DNA of 64,000 nt from Deinococcus roseus (GTDB lineage: Bacteria > Deinococcota > Deinococci > Deinococcales > Deinococcaceae): assembly GCF_014646895.1 (NCBI RefSeq), contig NZ_BMOD01000011.1:1-64000 (forward strand), written 5' to 3'. Of the stretch, positions 40,335 through 48,607 are shown piece after piece. A program made the translations under genes and the position numbers. The notes beneath the pieces are model-generated. The model was not told the DNA's origin. It did no database searches and saw only the letters and a program-made list of their open reading frames with translations. Within the stretch, counting starts at the first letter, position 1. Each line of letters begins with the position of its first letter.

Positions 40335-41168
40335 TCACTTTCCGAAACGCCGCTCCCGGTCCTGAAAACTGCGGATGGCCCGCAGAAAATCCACCCTTCG
40401 GAACGAGGGCCAGTAGGCATCACAGAAGTAATACTCGCTGTAGGCACTCTGCCAGAGCAGAAACCCGGACAGGCGAATCTCCCCGCTGGTGCGGATGATG
40501 AAATCCGGATCGGGGGTGCCTGCAGTCTCCAGGTAGTTGCCAATGTGGCTGACATCCAGGCTTTCTGCAAGCTCTTCCAGGGTTTTGCCTTCCTTGACCT
40601 TGTCCACCATCAGGCGTTTGACTGCGCCAACGATCTCCTCGCGGCCTCCGTAGCCAATGGCGATGTGCAGCAGCATCCCGGAGTAATCTCGGGTGGCTTC
40701 TTCCAGCTGGTGCAGGGCTTCACGGGTTTTTTCAGGGAAGGCCTCGGTCTGGCCAATCAGTTTGATGCGCACCTTGTTGGCATGGATTCTGGGGTCCTCC
40801 ACCATCTTGGCCGCTTCACGGGTGAAGAGTTCCAGCAGATCTGCGACCTCCTGGGGATCCCGGCTCTTGTTGTCCGAGGAGAACACCCACAGGGTCACAT
40901 GCGGAATGCCCAGCAGCAGGCACCATTCCAGCACCTCGTAGGCTTTGTGCGCCCCGATCTGGTGGCCGGTCTTGATTTCCTTGTTTAAGCTGCGGGCAAA
41001 CCTGCGGTTGCCGTCCAGAATGATGCCCAGGTGCCGGGGCATCTTGCCGTGGGCACGGACTTCACGCAGAACGCGGCGTTCGTACCACCAGTACAGGGGT
41101 TTCTGGAGGTCTTCGAGGAAATGAAATGCTTTTTTGAAGTTCACCTGGGGAACACTGGCTTCTCTCAT
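40335..41168 (-). CDS. uppS: cis-isoprenyl diphosphate synthase (UppS-like)
   Basis: 277 residues. Adds isopentenyl units in cis configuration to make the lipid carrier for envelope polymers. Catalytic aspartate D52 in ILDGNRRFARS, GHQIGAHKAYEVLEWC, WVFSSDNKSRD, and the C-terminal DFIIRTSGEIRLSGFLLWQSAYSEYYF. DGNRRFARS rather than DGNGRWA is closer to short-chain synthases of the Rv1086 type, so chain length is uncertain. ATG 41168 overlaps the stop of an 18-codon leader frame. Confidence 0.9.
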   Translation of the reverse strand: MREASVPQVNFKKAFHFLEDLQKPLYWWYERRVLREVRAHGKMPRHLGIILDGNRRFARSLNKEIKTGHQIGAHKAYEVLEWCLLLGIPHVTLWVFSSDNKSRDPQEVADLLELFTREAAKMVEDPRIHANKVRIKLIGQTEAFPEKTREALHQLEEATRDYSGMLLHIAIGYGGREEIVGAVKRLMVDKVKEGKTLEELAESLDVSHIGNYLETAGTPDPDFIIRTSGEIRLSGFLLWQSAYSEYYFCDAYWPSFRRVDFLRAIRSFQDRERRFGK

Positions 41169-41221
41169 AAGTGTGCGTGCCGTGTCCAGCGCAAGTTGTT
41201 CATCGCACAGGCACGGCCCAT
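41165..41221 (-). CDS. possible leader peptide of uppS
   Basis: An 18-residue frame, MGRACAMNNLRWTRHAHL, whose ATG lies 7 bases after a TACACT -10 box (41234-41229), so it would start a leaderless mRNA. Its TGA overlaps the ATG of uppS (ATGA). Ribosomes ending here could reinitiate at uppS, which has no ribosome site of its own. Arg-Trp-Thr-Arg-His is suggestive but no attenuator hairpin is evident. Confidence 0.55.
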   Translation of the reverse strand: MGRACAMNNLRWTRHAHL

Positions 41222-41333
41222 CCGATCCAGTGTAGCACTGTTGTCTGAGAGGAAACCAACAAGACCAGAGGAGGGACAGCAGAGACCTCTGACCTCCTTC
41301 TTTTGGAGGATGTGGGCTGGTGGCTGGTTTTTT

Positions 41334-41356
41334 ACACTGCATTCAAGAGGTCCAAC
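41334..41356 (+). promoter_or_regulatory. promoter and ribosome site of the CPBP gene
   Basis: TACACT at 41334-41339, then AAGAGGT 6 bases before ATG 41357. Unlike many neighbours this transcript has a short leader. Confidence 0.5.
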
Positions 41357-42013
41357 ATGCGTCAGATTCAACACAAATCCACAGCCGCCCCATTGGTCCT
41401 GAGCAGCTTTCTTTCAAAACTCAAAGCAGAACTTCAAAAAGCTGGCGTGGGTGCAGGACTTGGCCTGCTGCTTTTTTCAGGCATTGCACTGGTGGTGCTG
41501 ACCGGCAACCTTGCAGTGCACGGAGTGCAGGGCATTCACCCATCCATGCTTGCAGGCATGGGCTCCCTGTTCTTTGCCGCCCTGATGGAAGAAATCCTGT
41601 TCAGAGGACTGGTCTTCTCCTGGTTGCAGCGCAGATGGGGCCTGAATGTGGCCCTGGTGGGTTCAGGTGTGCTGTTCAGCCTGGTGCACCTGCTCAATCC
41701 GGGCAGCAGTCTGGCTTCCCTGCTGGGTGTACTGATTGCTGGGGCTTTCTTTGCTGTGCTGTTTGCACGATACAGAAGCCTGGGGCTGAACACGGGGCTG
41801 CACTGGGGATGGAATTACACCCAGGGGGCCATCTGGGGGCTTCCCGTATCTGGCTGGACTGAATTTACCAGAAATCCTTTGCTGGACACCTCTTTGCAAG
41901 GCCATCCCTGGCTGACAGGCGGAAGTTTTGGGATGGAAGCCTCCTGGGTCACCCTGCTGACCATTGGGCTGCTGACCATTGGACTGTATCGAAACATCCA
42001 GACCTCAAGATGA
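41357..42013 (+). CDS. CPBP family intramembrane metalloprotease
   Basis: 218 residues with about 6 membrane helices. The three CPBP (Abi/CAAX protease) motifs are present: E78-E79-x3-R83 in MEEILFRG, FSLVHLLNP and HWGWNYTQG. The family includes prenyl-protein proteases and bacteriocin-immunity proteins; the target is unknown. An in-frame ATG 54 bases upstream precedes the promoter and was rejected. Divergent from uppS. Confidence 0.85.
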   Translation: MRQIQHKSTAAPLVLSSFLSKLKAELQKAGVGAGLGLLLFSGIALVVLTGNLAVHGVQGIHPSMLAGMGSLFFAALMEEILFRGLVFSWLQRRWGLNVALVGSGVLFSLVHLLNPGSSLASLLGVLIAGAFFAVLFARYRSLGLNTGLHWGWNYTQGAIWGLPVSGWTEFTRNPLLDTSLQGHPWLTGGSFGMEASWVTLLTIGLLTIGLYRNIQTSR

Positions 42014-42027
42014 GCTCACCCTGTTGT

Positions 42028-42055
42028 CCCCTGATCTGGATCGATCAGGGGAAGT
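42028..42055. terminator. terminator between CPBP and mutY
   Basis: Perfect 9-base stem CCCCTGATC/GATCAGGGG with a 6-base loop between convergent genes. Confidence 0.65.
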
Positions 42056-42068
42056 TTCACTGGGCTGC

Positions 42069-43058
42069 TCACCCGAACAGGGAACCCTGTTTTTCCTGCA
42101 GCACGCCCAGCAGCTTGCGGTCCAGTCTGGACATGGCCACCGTGCTGGCTGTTCGGGGAAGGTCTGCCTGGGCCTGGTGCACCTGCACCACGAAATGCCG
42201 GTGGGTCATGGTGTGCTCGATGGTTCCCAGAAACCTGGCCTCCTTTGCAGCAAGTCTGCCCAGCAAACGGTTCAAAGCCACTTCTGCTGTTTCTCCGGAC
42301 TGCACCTGTTCCAGAGGAGGTCCGCTGAGTCCTCCCAGCAGCCCTTTCTCCGGGCGCTTCTCGATGTAAAGGGTGTGCAGGTCTCCCACAATCAGGGCCA
42401 CGGCCTGCACTTCTTTGACTTCTGCCCGCACTTTGGGAGCCGGGTAATCGGTGGGTTTGCCAGACTGGTAGGCCTTGCAAAAGGTTTTGACCGGGCATTC
42501 CGGGCATTTTGGGGCTTTGGGGGTGCAGATGGTGGCCCCGAGTTCCATCACAGCCTGGTTCCAGTTTCCTGCTTCCTGCACGACCAGCAAACCATCTGCA
42601 GTGGTTTGCAACCACAGTTCGGTGGGTTCTTTGATGGCGTACCAGCGGGCCAGCACCCGCCGGACGTTGCCATCTACAACAGCCTTGGGGTACCCGAAAG
42701 CAATGCTGCTCACGGCTGCAGCGGTGTAAGGTCCCACCCCCTTGAGGGCCAGCCAGCCTTCAAACGTTTCTGGGAAAGGATCCTCTGCGATCTGTTTTGC
42801 TGCAGCATGCAGGTTTCGGGCACGGGCATAATAACCGCAGCCTTCCCAGGCCTGCAAAACCTCCTCCAGAGGGGCCTGGGCCAGATCCTGCACTGTGGGA
42901 AAACGCTCCACAAAGCGCTCGTAGTAAGCGGTGCCGGTCACCACCTGGGTTTGCTGCAAAATCACCTCGGACACCCAGATTTTGTAGGGGTCGCGTGTGC
43001 GCCGCCAGGGCAGGTCGCGGGCGTTTTTGTGGTACCAGTTCAGCAGCTGTTCTTGCAC
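42069..43058 (-). CDS. mutY: A/G-specific adenine glycosylase
   Basis: 329 residues. Removes adenine mispaired with 8-oxoguanine. EVILQQTQV near 31, helix-hairpin-helix LKGVGPYTAAAV, catalytic D in VVDGNVRRVL, and the iron-sulfur ligands C-x6-C-x2-C-x5-C in CTPKAPKCPECPVKTFC. The C-terminal NUDIX-like domain (VQAVALIVGDLHTLYIEKRPE) reads oxoguanine. The start is GTG at 43058, 6 bases after a TATACT box, so leaderless with a non-ATG start. Such repair genes fit an oxidative-stress-tolerant organism. Confidence 0.95.
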   Translation of the reverse strand: MQEQLLNWYHKNARDLPWRRTRDPYKIWVSEVILQQTQVVTGTAYYERFVERFPTVQDLAQAPLEEVLQAWEGCGYYARARNLHAAAKQIAEDPFPETFEGWLALKGVGPYTAAAVSSIAFGYPKAVVDGNVRRVLARWYAIKEPTELWLQTTADGLLVVQEAGNWNQAVMELGATICTPKAPKCPECPVKTFCKAYQSGKPTDYPAPKVRAEVKEVQAVALIVGDLHTLYIEKRPEKGLLGGLSGPPLEQVQSGETAEVALNRLLGRLAAKEARFLGTIEHTMTHRHFVVQVHQAQADLPRTASTVAMSRLDRKLLGVLQEKQGSLFG

Positions 43059-43189
43059 CCCAGCAGTATATCGGGCCTCCCCACTCTGAATATCACAACG
43101 GGTTGCAATTCACTCCAGGCCCCTTATAGAAAGCTTCATATGCTTTTGCTGATCGCTGACAGCTGATGTCTGAGGGCTATAATCAGGAT
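43059..43189. promoter_or_regulatory. two divergent leaderless promoters (mutY and DUF2270)
   Basis: Minus strand: TATACT, 6 bases, GTG 43058. Plus strand: TATAAT at 43178-43183, 6 bases, GTG 43190. Both genes start with GTG. Confidence 0.65.
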
Positions 43190-43837
43190 GTGACGGTCCT
43201 GAGTGACAAAAAAACCGACAGCAGTTACAGCAGCAACTCTGCCAATGCCCTGATTCACCTGTACCGTGCCGAAGTGGGCCGCATGACCTCCTACCGCCAG
43301 CGTCTGGACATGACCACCAACTGGGCGGTGGTGACCAGCGCAGGGATCGCCTCTTTTGCCTTCTCCAACGAGGTCACACACGCAGTTTTTCTGTTTGCCA
43401 TGTTCATGAATTACTTTTTCCTGCACCTGGAATCCCGACGTTTCCGGCAGTACGAGATTGCCCACCACCGGGTGCGCATCATGGAGCGTTTCTTTTACCC
43501 TGCCATGCTGGGAGATCCTGTGGATGGCAGCTGGCACCATGTTTTGCTGGGAGAACTGGCCAAACCCATGAGCCCCATGCGGCGCATTGACGCCATGGGC
43601 TGGAGGCTCAGGCGCAATTACCTGTGGCTGTACGCAGGCATCCTGATCGTGTGGATCACCAAGGTGGACACCCTGCGTCTGAAAGGTGAGGTCTACGCTT
43701 TTGGTGAATACCTTGAGCTTTACCATGTGGGCAACATCCACGGCTGGCTGATTGTGCTGCTGGTGGTGCTTTTTTACATTGTTCTGATCAACATGGCCGT
43801 GTATGCCAGCAAGTACTACCCGCTGGAATCGGATTGA
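43190..43837 (+). CDS. DUF2270 family membrane protein
   Basis: 215 residues. HLYRAEVGRMTSYRQRLDMTTNWAVVTSAG opens the DUF2270 pattern, with helices at about 55-85 and a C-terminal pair (WLYAGILIVWITKVD, WLIVLLVVLFYIVLINMAVY). Function unknown. The open frame has an ATG 24 bases upstream, but TATAAT lies inside that stretch, so GTG 43190 is the likely start of a leaderless mRNA. Confidence 0.82.
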   Translation: MTVLSDKKTDSSYSSNSANALIHLYRAEVGRMTSYRQRLDMTTNWAVVTSAGIASFAFSNEVTHAVFLFAMFMNYFFLHLESRRFRQYEIAHHRVRIMERFFYPAMLGDPVDGSWHHVLLGELAKPMSPMRRIDAMGWRLRRNYLWLYAGILIVWITKVDTLRLKGEVYAFGEYLELYHVGNIHGWLIVLLVVLFYIVLINMAVYASKYYPLESD

Positions 43838-43843
43838 GCACTT

Positions 43844-44854
43844 TCACTTGAACGGCACCCCGAACACCTGGGTCCAGTAATTGTTGTTCTGTTTGTCCTG
43901 GGTTTCCACGTAACCCACCCCAAGTTCTTCAAAATTCCCCATCATGTTGACGCAGTGGCCGTGGCTGTGGGCCCAGCCGTCCACCACGGCTTCTGGGGTT
44001 TTGAACCCTTTGGCGATGTTCTCTCCCACCGACTGGGCGCTGTACCCTGCAGCAATGGCACGGTCCAGCGGAGCAGAGCCGTCTCTGGGGGATTTGTGGT
44101 CAAAGTACAGGTTGGCGGCCATGCCCACCGACTGGGCCAGAGCCGCACGGTCCAGGGTGGCATTTTTGCGCAGCAAGGATCTGGGGGTGCCTGTGAAGTC
44201 CTGGGTATCGCAGTTCCAGCCTTTGATTCTCAGGTCGTTGGTGAGCACCAACACTGCGGCTTCAAAAGGCAGGTTGCCTGTGAACTGGCCCAGTTTGAAT
44301 TCAGTGCTGCTGGAGATTTTGCCCTTGCTGCTGTCAATGCTGAATTGCAGCTTCTCTTTGCCGGTGGCTCCAGCAGATCCTGCTTTCAGCAGGATGCGGT
44401 TTCCCTGCAGGGTTTTGCCGTTGATCACCCAGCTGGCCTGCGGATTGGGGGTGTAGACGTGGCTCAGGTTGACCAGTTCTGCAGTGTTGTCCAGGGCAAA
44501 AAGAATCACAAAAGCCGCTTTTTCCTGCTCTCCGGTGATTTTGACGTTCAGGTCAAAACGGGCGGTTCTCATGCCCGGAATGTCCACCTTGACGCTGGCC
44601 TTGTAGGTTCCGGGTTTGTAATAAGTGTGCCTGGGGCTGGCTTCTGTGGAGGTGGTGCCATCTCCGAAATCCCAGGCGAAGCGGGTCCCAGCCGGGAATC
44701 CACCTTCTGCAGTCAGGTTGAATTGCACCTGGGCTGGAGCAAGGTTTGCTCCCACGGTTTGATAAGAGATTCTGGTTTGCAAGGCAGAAGCCATCCCACC
44801 CAGGCACATCAGCCCCAGGCACATCAGCCGGTTCAGCAAGGTGCATCTCATCAT
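43844..44854 (-). CDS. secreted PKD-CAP domain protein
   Basis: 336 residues. A signal peptide (MMRCTLLNRLMCLGLMCLGGMASA) is followed by a PKD-like domain (RFAWDFGDGTTSTEASPRHTY, the WDFGDG hallmark), a middle region, and a C-terminal CAP/SCP-PR1 domain (VLVLTNDLRIKGWNC, AANLYFDHKSPRDGS, ENIAKGFKTPEAVVDGWAHSHGHCVNMM, ELGVGYV). The CAP histidines and GW-HS-GH-N pattern are present. Secreted CAP proteins have varied roles. An upstream open frame of about 100 codons overlaps the riboswitch and is not real. The second of two adjacent ATGs is also possible. Confidence 0.85.
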   Translation of the reverse strand: MMRCTLLNRLMCLGLMCLGGMASALQTRISYQTVGANLAPAQVQFNLTAEGGFPAGTRFAWDFGDGTTSTEASPRHTYYKPGTYKASVKVDIPGMRTARFDLNVKITGEQEKAAFVILFALDNTAELVNLSHVYTPNPQASWVINGKTLQGNRILLKAGSAGATGKEKLQFSIDSSKGKISSSTEFKLGQFTGNLPFEAAVLVLTNDLRIKGWNCDTQDFTGTPRSLLRKNATLDRAALAQSVGMAANLYFDHKSPRDGSAPLDRAIAAGYSAQSVGENIAKGFKTPEAVVDGWAHSHGHCVNMMGNFEELGVGYVETQDKQNNNYWTQVFGVPFK

Positions 44855-44969
44855 TGTGATCTTCAGTTTACGCTCATTTTCCTTACAAAAACCTGCAGCT
44901 GGGTTATACAGCACCAGAACAGCTGGGGCTGGCTGTGTATTGATTTGCACCCCTGCAGGGCGTACTCTG

Positions 44970-45120
44970 AAGCACGGTTGTGAAACACAACCCAGGGGAA
45001 CTCCGGTGAAGTGTTCTGTCAGACACCAGTCCGGGACTGTCGCGCAACGGTAGCTGCCACAGATCAAAAGGCAGAAGTCCGAACACCTGAATGCAAGCAC
45101 CTCTCGCGGAAAAAGGGGGC
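44970..45120 (+). ncRNA. cobalamin riboswitch
   Basis: Conserved segments in order: GGTTGTGAAACACAACC stem, GGGGAACTCCGGTGAAG, CCGGGACTGTCGCGCAACGGTA, and AAGTCCGAACACCTGAATGC, close to the B12-box consensus. It lies upstream of btuFCD and should shut the genes off when cobalamin is plentiful. The expression platform is the terminator at 45151. Confidence 0.88.
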
Positions 45121-45150
45121 TTTGCGCAAAACCCTGTTTTGCCAAAGACA

Positions 45151-45174
45151 CCCGCCCATGCTGGCGGTTTTTTC
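45151..45174 (+). terminator. intrinsic terminator of the cobalamin riboswitch
   Basis: CCGCC/GGCGG around CATGCT followed by TTTTTT, between aptamer and the btuF start at 45198. Confidence 0.8.
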
Positions 45175-45197
45175 ATCCCGAGAAGACAGGAGTCGAA

Positions 45198-46058
45198 GTG
45201 AAACGTTTTGTTTTGAGCACCATCATGCTGCTGGGGTGTGCTTTTGCCACCAAATACCCACTCACCATCAAAGATGACCTGGGAAGCACCGTGGTGATCC
45301 CCAGAGAGCCCCTGCGCATCATCAGCATGCTGCCCAGCAACACCGAAACCATCTGCGCACTGGATGTGTGTGATCGCCTGATCGGCCGGGACGATTACAG
45401 CAACTTCCCCAAAAGCGTGGAAAAAGTGCAGGCTTTTGGCGGGCTGTACAACCCCAATGTGGAAGCCATCATTGCGGCAAAACCCGATCTGGTGATCGCC
45501 AGCAAGTACGGCAAACTGGCCGAACGCCTGAACCAGGCGGGCATTCCCGTGATTGCTGTGAACCCCGAAACCTACCAGGACATCTTCAAGAAGACCACCC
45601 TGCTGGGCAAGGTGCTGAACCGCGAGAAGCAGGCCAGTGCCCTGAACATCAAGGTGCAGGCCGAGGTCAAGAAGTACGAAATCCTGGCCCGCAGTGTAAA
45701 AACCCCCAAAGTCTACTTTGAAATTGACCCTGCCCCTTACAGCATCGGCCCCAACTCTTTCATGGGTGTGATTCTGGCCAAGGCGGGCGGTCAGAACATC
45801 ATTCCTGCCGAACTGGGCGACTTTCCCAAGATCAGCCCTGAACTGGTGATCGAGAAGAACCCCCAGGTGATTCTGGGTCTGAGCCTTGCAGACGCGCAAA
45901 AACGTCCGGGCTGGAGCAGCATCGATGCCGTCAAGAACAAGAAAGTCATTGAAGTTCCCTGGGAACTCAATGAAATGCTGGGTCGCCCCGGTCCCCGCAT
46001 CGGTGAGGCCTTAAAGGGCCTGGTGAAACTGCTGCACCCCCAACTGGCCAAGAAGTGA
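45198..46058 (+). CDS. btuF: cobalamin-binding protein of a B12 ABC transporter
   Basis: 286 residues. A signal peptide with lipobox-like MLLGCAFA suggests a lipoprotein tethered to the membrane. Class III periplasmic-binding fold: LRIISMLPSNTETICALDVCDRLIGRDDY, GGLYNPNVEAIIAAKPDLVIAS, and IIPAELGDFPKISPELVIEKNPQVIL. It delivers cobalamin to BtuC. The start is GTG at 45198, with ACAGGAG upstream. First gene of btuFCD after the riboswitch. Specificity for B12 follows from the riboswitch; the fold alone would also fit siderophores. Confidence 0.9.
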   Translation: MKRFVLSTIMLLGCAFATKYPLTIKDDLGSTVVIPREPLRIISMLPSNTETICALDVCDRLIGRDDYSNFPKSVEKVQAFGGLYNPNVEAIIAAKPDLVIASKYGKLAERLNQAGIPVIAVNPETYQDIFKKTTLLGKVLNREKQASALNIKVQAEVKKYEILARSVKTPKVYFEIDPAPYSIGPNSFMGVILAKAGGQNIIPAELGDFPKISPELVIEKNPQVILGLSLADAQKRPGWSSIDAVKNKKVIEVPWELNEMLGRPGPRIGEALKGLVKLLHPQLAKK

Positions 46059-46062
46059 TTTC

Positions 46063-47067
46063 ATGCAAAAATCCCTGCCCCTGAAACGCAAGGTGTACCC
46101 CACACTGCTTCTGACGGTGGGGGTTTTGCTCCTGTGTGTGCTGCTGGCGGTCAGTCTGGGAAGTGTGAACATTCCACTGGTGACCACACTGCTGGCCCTG
46201 TGGAAAGGCATCTCCAACCAGGCCCGTGAAGGTCTGGAAGTGATTGTGTGGGATGTCCGTTTCCCACGGGTCCTGATGGGGATGCTGGTGGGGGGGTGCC
46301 TCGCCATGAGTGGGGCCACCTACCAGGGCCTTTTTCGCAACCCGCTGGCCGATCCCTACCTGATGGGGGTGGCGTCCGGGGCGTCTCTGGGGGCCACGGT
46401 GGGCCTGATTCTGGGGGTGCCCAATGCCTGGATTCCGGTGCTGGCCCTCATTGCTTCGCTGCTGAGCGTTGCACTGATTCTGCTGCTGTCTGCGCAGGGT
46501 AAAGTCCTGAAAACCACCAACCTGATCCTCACCGGCGTGGTGGTGGGAAGCCTGAGCACCGCCATCAGCACCTACCTGATGCTCAACCACAAAGACGACG
46601 TGCGGCAGGTGTTCTTCTGGACGCTGGGGAACCTGGCTTTCGCAAGCTGGCAGAACATCCAAACCATGCTGCCTTACCTGCTTGTGGGAGGACTTTTTCT
46701 GCAAAGTCTGGCCCGTCCGCTCAACACCCTGCAACTGGGAGAGGCCACGGCTTACAGTCTGGGCATCCCTGTGGACCGCCTGAAATGGCTGCTGATCATC
46801 GCCAGCAGCCTGACCACAGCAGTGGCCGTCAGTTATGTGGGCATCATCGGGTTTGTGGGATTGATTGCTCCGCACATCATGCGCAGGCTGGTGGGGTCCC
46901 ATTACCCGGTCCTGATTCCCATGTCTGCCCTGCTGGGAGGGGTGCTGCTGGTGGCGGCAGACTTGCTGGCCCGCACATTGATCCGCCCGTCTGAACTTCC
47001 GGTGGGCATCGTGATGACCCTGGTGGGGGGCGGTTTTTTCCTGTACTTGCTGAGGAAAAACGCATGA
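46063..47067 (+). CDS. btuC: cobalamin ABC transporter permease
   Basis: 334 residues with about 10 membrane helices of the FecCD/BtuC type: WDVRFPRVLMGMLVGGCLAMSGATYQGLFRNPLADPYLMGVASGASLGA and GFVGLIAPHIMRRLVG (the coupling region), ending RPSELPVGIVMTLVGGGFFLYLLR. Its stop overlaps the start of btuD by 4 bases. Part of the B12 importer. Confidence 0.93.
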   Translation: MQKSLPLKRKVYPTLLLTVGVLLLCVLLAVSLGSVNIPLVTTLLALWKGISNQAREGLEVIVWDVRFPRVLMGMLVGGCLAMSGATYQGLFRNPLADPYLMGVASGASLGATVGLILGVPNAWIPVLALIASLLSVALILLLSAQGKVLKTTNLILTGVVVGSLSTAISTYLMLNHKDDVRQVFFWTLGNLAFASWQNIQTMLPYLLVGGLFLQSLARPLNTLQLGEATAYSLGIPVDRLKWLLIIASSLTTAVAVSYVGIIGFVGLIAPHIMRRLVGSHYPVLIPMSALLGGVLLVAADLLARTLIRPSELPVGIVMTLVGGGFFLYLLRKNA

Positions 47068-47861
47068 ATTCGGAACCCGCTTTTGAAGTGCAAAACCTCT
47101 CGGTGCGTCTGGGGCAACAGGTCATCTTGCAGGACCTGCAGGCCAGTTTCCCTGCAGGTCAGCTGTGTGCCATTCTGGGGGCCAACGGGACAGGCAAAAG
47201 CACCCTGCTCAAAAGCCTGCTGGGCTGGCTGAAACCTGCTCAGGGCAGCATCCAACTGCTGGGGCAGCCCCTGCAGCTTTATGCCCGCAGGGAACGTGCC
47301 CAGACCCTGGCTTACCTGGACCAGACCCAGATCCTGCCAGAAGACCTCAGCGTGCAGCAACTGACCAGCCTGGGACGGCCCCAGGTGGGAAAATGGCTGT
47401 GGGGCATCCTGCCCCACCCCCTGGACAGCACCCGACCAGAAGACGAGGAGGCCGTTGCATGGGCCATGCACCGCACCGACACTTTCCGCTTCAAAGACCG
47501 TCTGGTGGGCGAGCTTTCTGGCGGTGAAAAACAACGGGTGTTGCTGGCCCGTGCCCTCGCAGCCCGCCCGAAAGTGCTGCTGCTGGATGAACCCACCAAC
47601 CACATGGACATCGCTTACCAGGCAGACCTGATTCGCCTGCTCAAGCGGGAGGTGGAAAAAGGGCTGACGGTGGTCCTGGTGGTGCATGACCTGAACCTCG
47701 CAGCTCTGGCAGACCACATCACCCTGATGCAGGGAGGCAAAGTGATTCAGCAGGGCACAGCCGCAGAAACCCTCACCACGGAAATGGTGCAGAAAACCTA
47801 TGGGGTCAGGGTGGAGGTGCTGACCCATCAGGGCCGTCAGGTGGTGATTTTGCGTGAATGA
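47064..47861 (+). CDS. btuD: cobalamin ABC transporter ATPase
   Basis: 265 residues. Walker A GANGTGKST (39-47), signature LSGGEKQRV, Walker B VLLLDEPTNHMD, H-loop VVHDLN. Energises BtuC. Length includes a small insertion of about 15 residues (WGILPHPLDSTRPED) before the signature. ATG overlaps btuC; the next gene begins within its last codons. Confidence 0.93.
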   Translation: MNSEPAFEVQNLSVRLGQQVILQDLQASFPAGQLCAILGANGTGKSTLLKSLLGWLKPAQGSIQLLGQPLQLYARRERAQTLAYLDQTQILPEDLSVQQLTSLGRPQVGKWLWGILPHPLDSTRPEDEEAVAWAMHRTDTFRFKDRLVGELSGGEKQRVLLARALAARPKVLLLDEPTNHMDIAYQADLIRLLKREVEKGLTVVLVVHDLNLAALADHITLMQGGKVIQQGTAAETLTTEMVQKTYGVRVEVLTHQGRQVVILRE

Positions 47862-48204
47862 ACCTCTCAAAAAACCCCGTTTCTTTGCCACCCGTGGACA
47901 CCTGATGCTCTGCCACAACACCAGTTGCCGTCAGAAAGGAGCAGACTTGCTGCATCTGGCCCTCACCCGCCATCTGGAACAGGAGCACCTGATGTACTAC
48001 AAATCCGGGGGCAGTGTGCGCTACACCCTCAGTGGGTGCCTGGGGGCCTGCAGCCACGGTCCTGTCATGGCCTGCTACCGCCAGACTGCGCAGGGTCTGG
48101 AACAGGGCTGGTATTTCGGGATGACCTTGCCCCTGGCTTTGCAGGTGGCCCGCTCCATTCAGCAGCAAACCCCTTTGCCGGGTGAACACAGATTTGACCT
48201 CTGA
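47854..48204 (+). CDS. thioredoxin-like [2Fe-2S] ferredoxin domain protein
   Basis: 116 residues. Cysteines C20, C25, C62 and C66 (LCHNTSC and GCLGACSHGP) match thioredoxin-like ferredoxins. It starts with GTG 47854 inside the end of btuD (8-base overlap) and so belongs to the cobalamin operon. Related ferredoxins are found beside cobalamin genes, where they may donate electrons for cobalt reduction; that link is inference from context. Confidence 0.75.
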   Translation: MNEPLKKPRFFATRGHLMLCHNTSCRQKGADLLHLALTRHLEQEHLMYYKSGGSVRYTLSGCLGACSHGPVMACYRQTAQGLEQGWYFGMTLPLALQVARSIQQQTPLPGEHRFDL

Positions 48205-48225
48205 GGGTCAGGTGGCCTGTGAAAC

Positions 48226-48600
48226 TTGCGATTTCCTTTCTGGCTGGCCTTTCTGCTGCTCTGTCCCTCAATGCATGCCCCGATGGTGCAGCGCATTGAG
48301 GGACAGGTGGAGGTCCAGACCGACCACTGGCACCCCCTGCAGCCTTACACCCTGCTGAAATCCCCCATCCGCTCCCTGCCGGGCAGTCACCTGCAGTATG
48401 AAGCCCGCCAGCAACTCATTCTGCTGAACGTCTCTGAAGGAGGCCGTTTCAGCCTGACCCTGGAATTGCCTGATGGGGAACATGCCTTCACCCTGCGTGC
48501 TGAACGGGACGGCAAAGAAACCACGCTGGACGGCAGTGTGACCATCCAGCGTTTCCCAGGGTCGCCCGTTGAAATCAAACCTGACTCCCTGCCTAAATAA
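48226..48600 (+). CDS. secreted protein of unknown function
   Basis: 124 residues with an N-terminal hydrophobic stretch (WLAFLLLCPSMHA) and then a beta-rich body (VQRIEGQVEVQTDHWHPLQPY). The frame opens after a TGA at 48220, so TTG 48226 is the only start that includes the signal peptide. Oddly, GTG 48219 in another frame also gives a signal-peptide-like stretch (MKLAISFLAGLSAALSLNA) that stops at 48299, so a frameshift near 48270 is possible. Last gene of the btu cluster by position. Confidence 0.55.
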   Translation: MRFPFWLAFLLLCPSMHAPMVQRIEGQVEVQTDHWHPLQPYTLLKSPIRSLPGSHLQYEARQQLILLNVSEGGRFSLTLELPDGEHAFTLRAERDGKETTLDGSVTIQRFPGSPVEIKPDSLPK

Positions 48601-48607
48601 ACCCGAT

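Noticed and set aside
44900..45151. N-terminal extension of the PKD-CAP protein
   Set aside because: The open frame runs antisense through the cobalamin riboswitch; the signal peptide starts at 44854.
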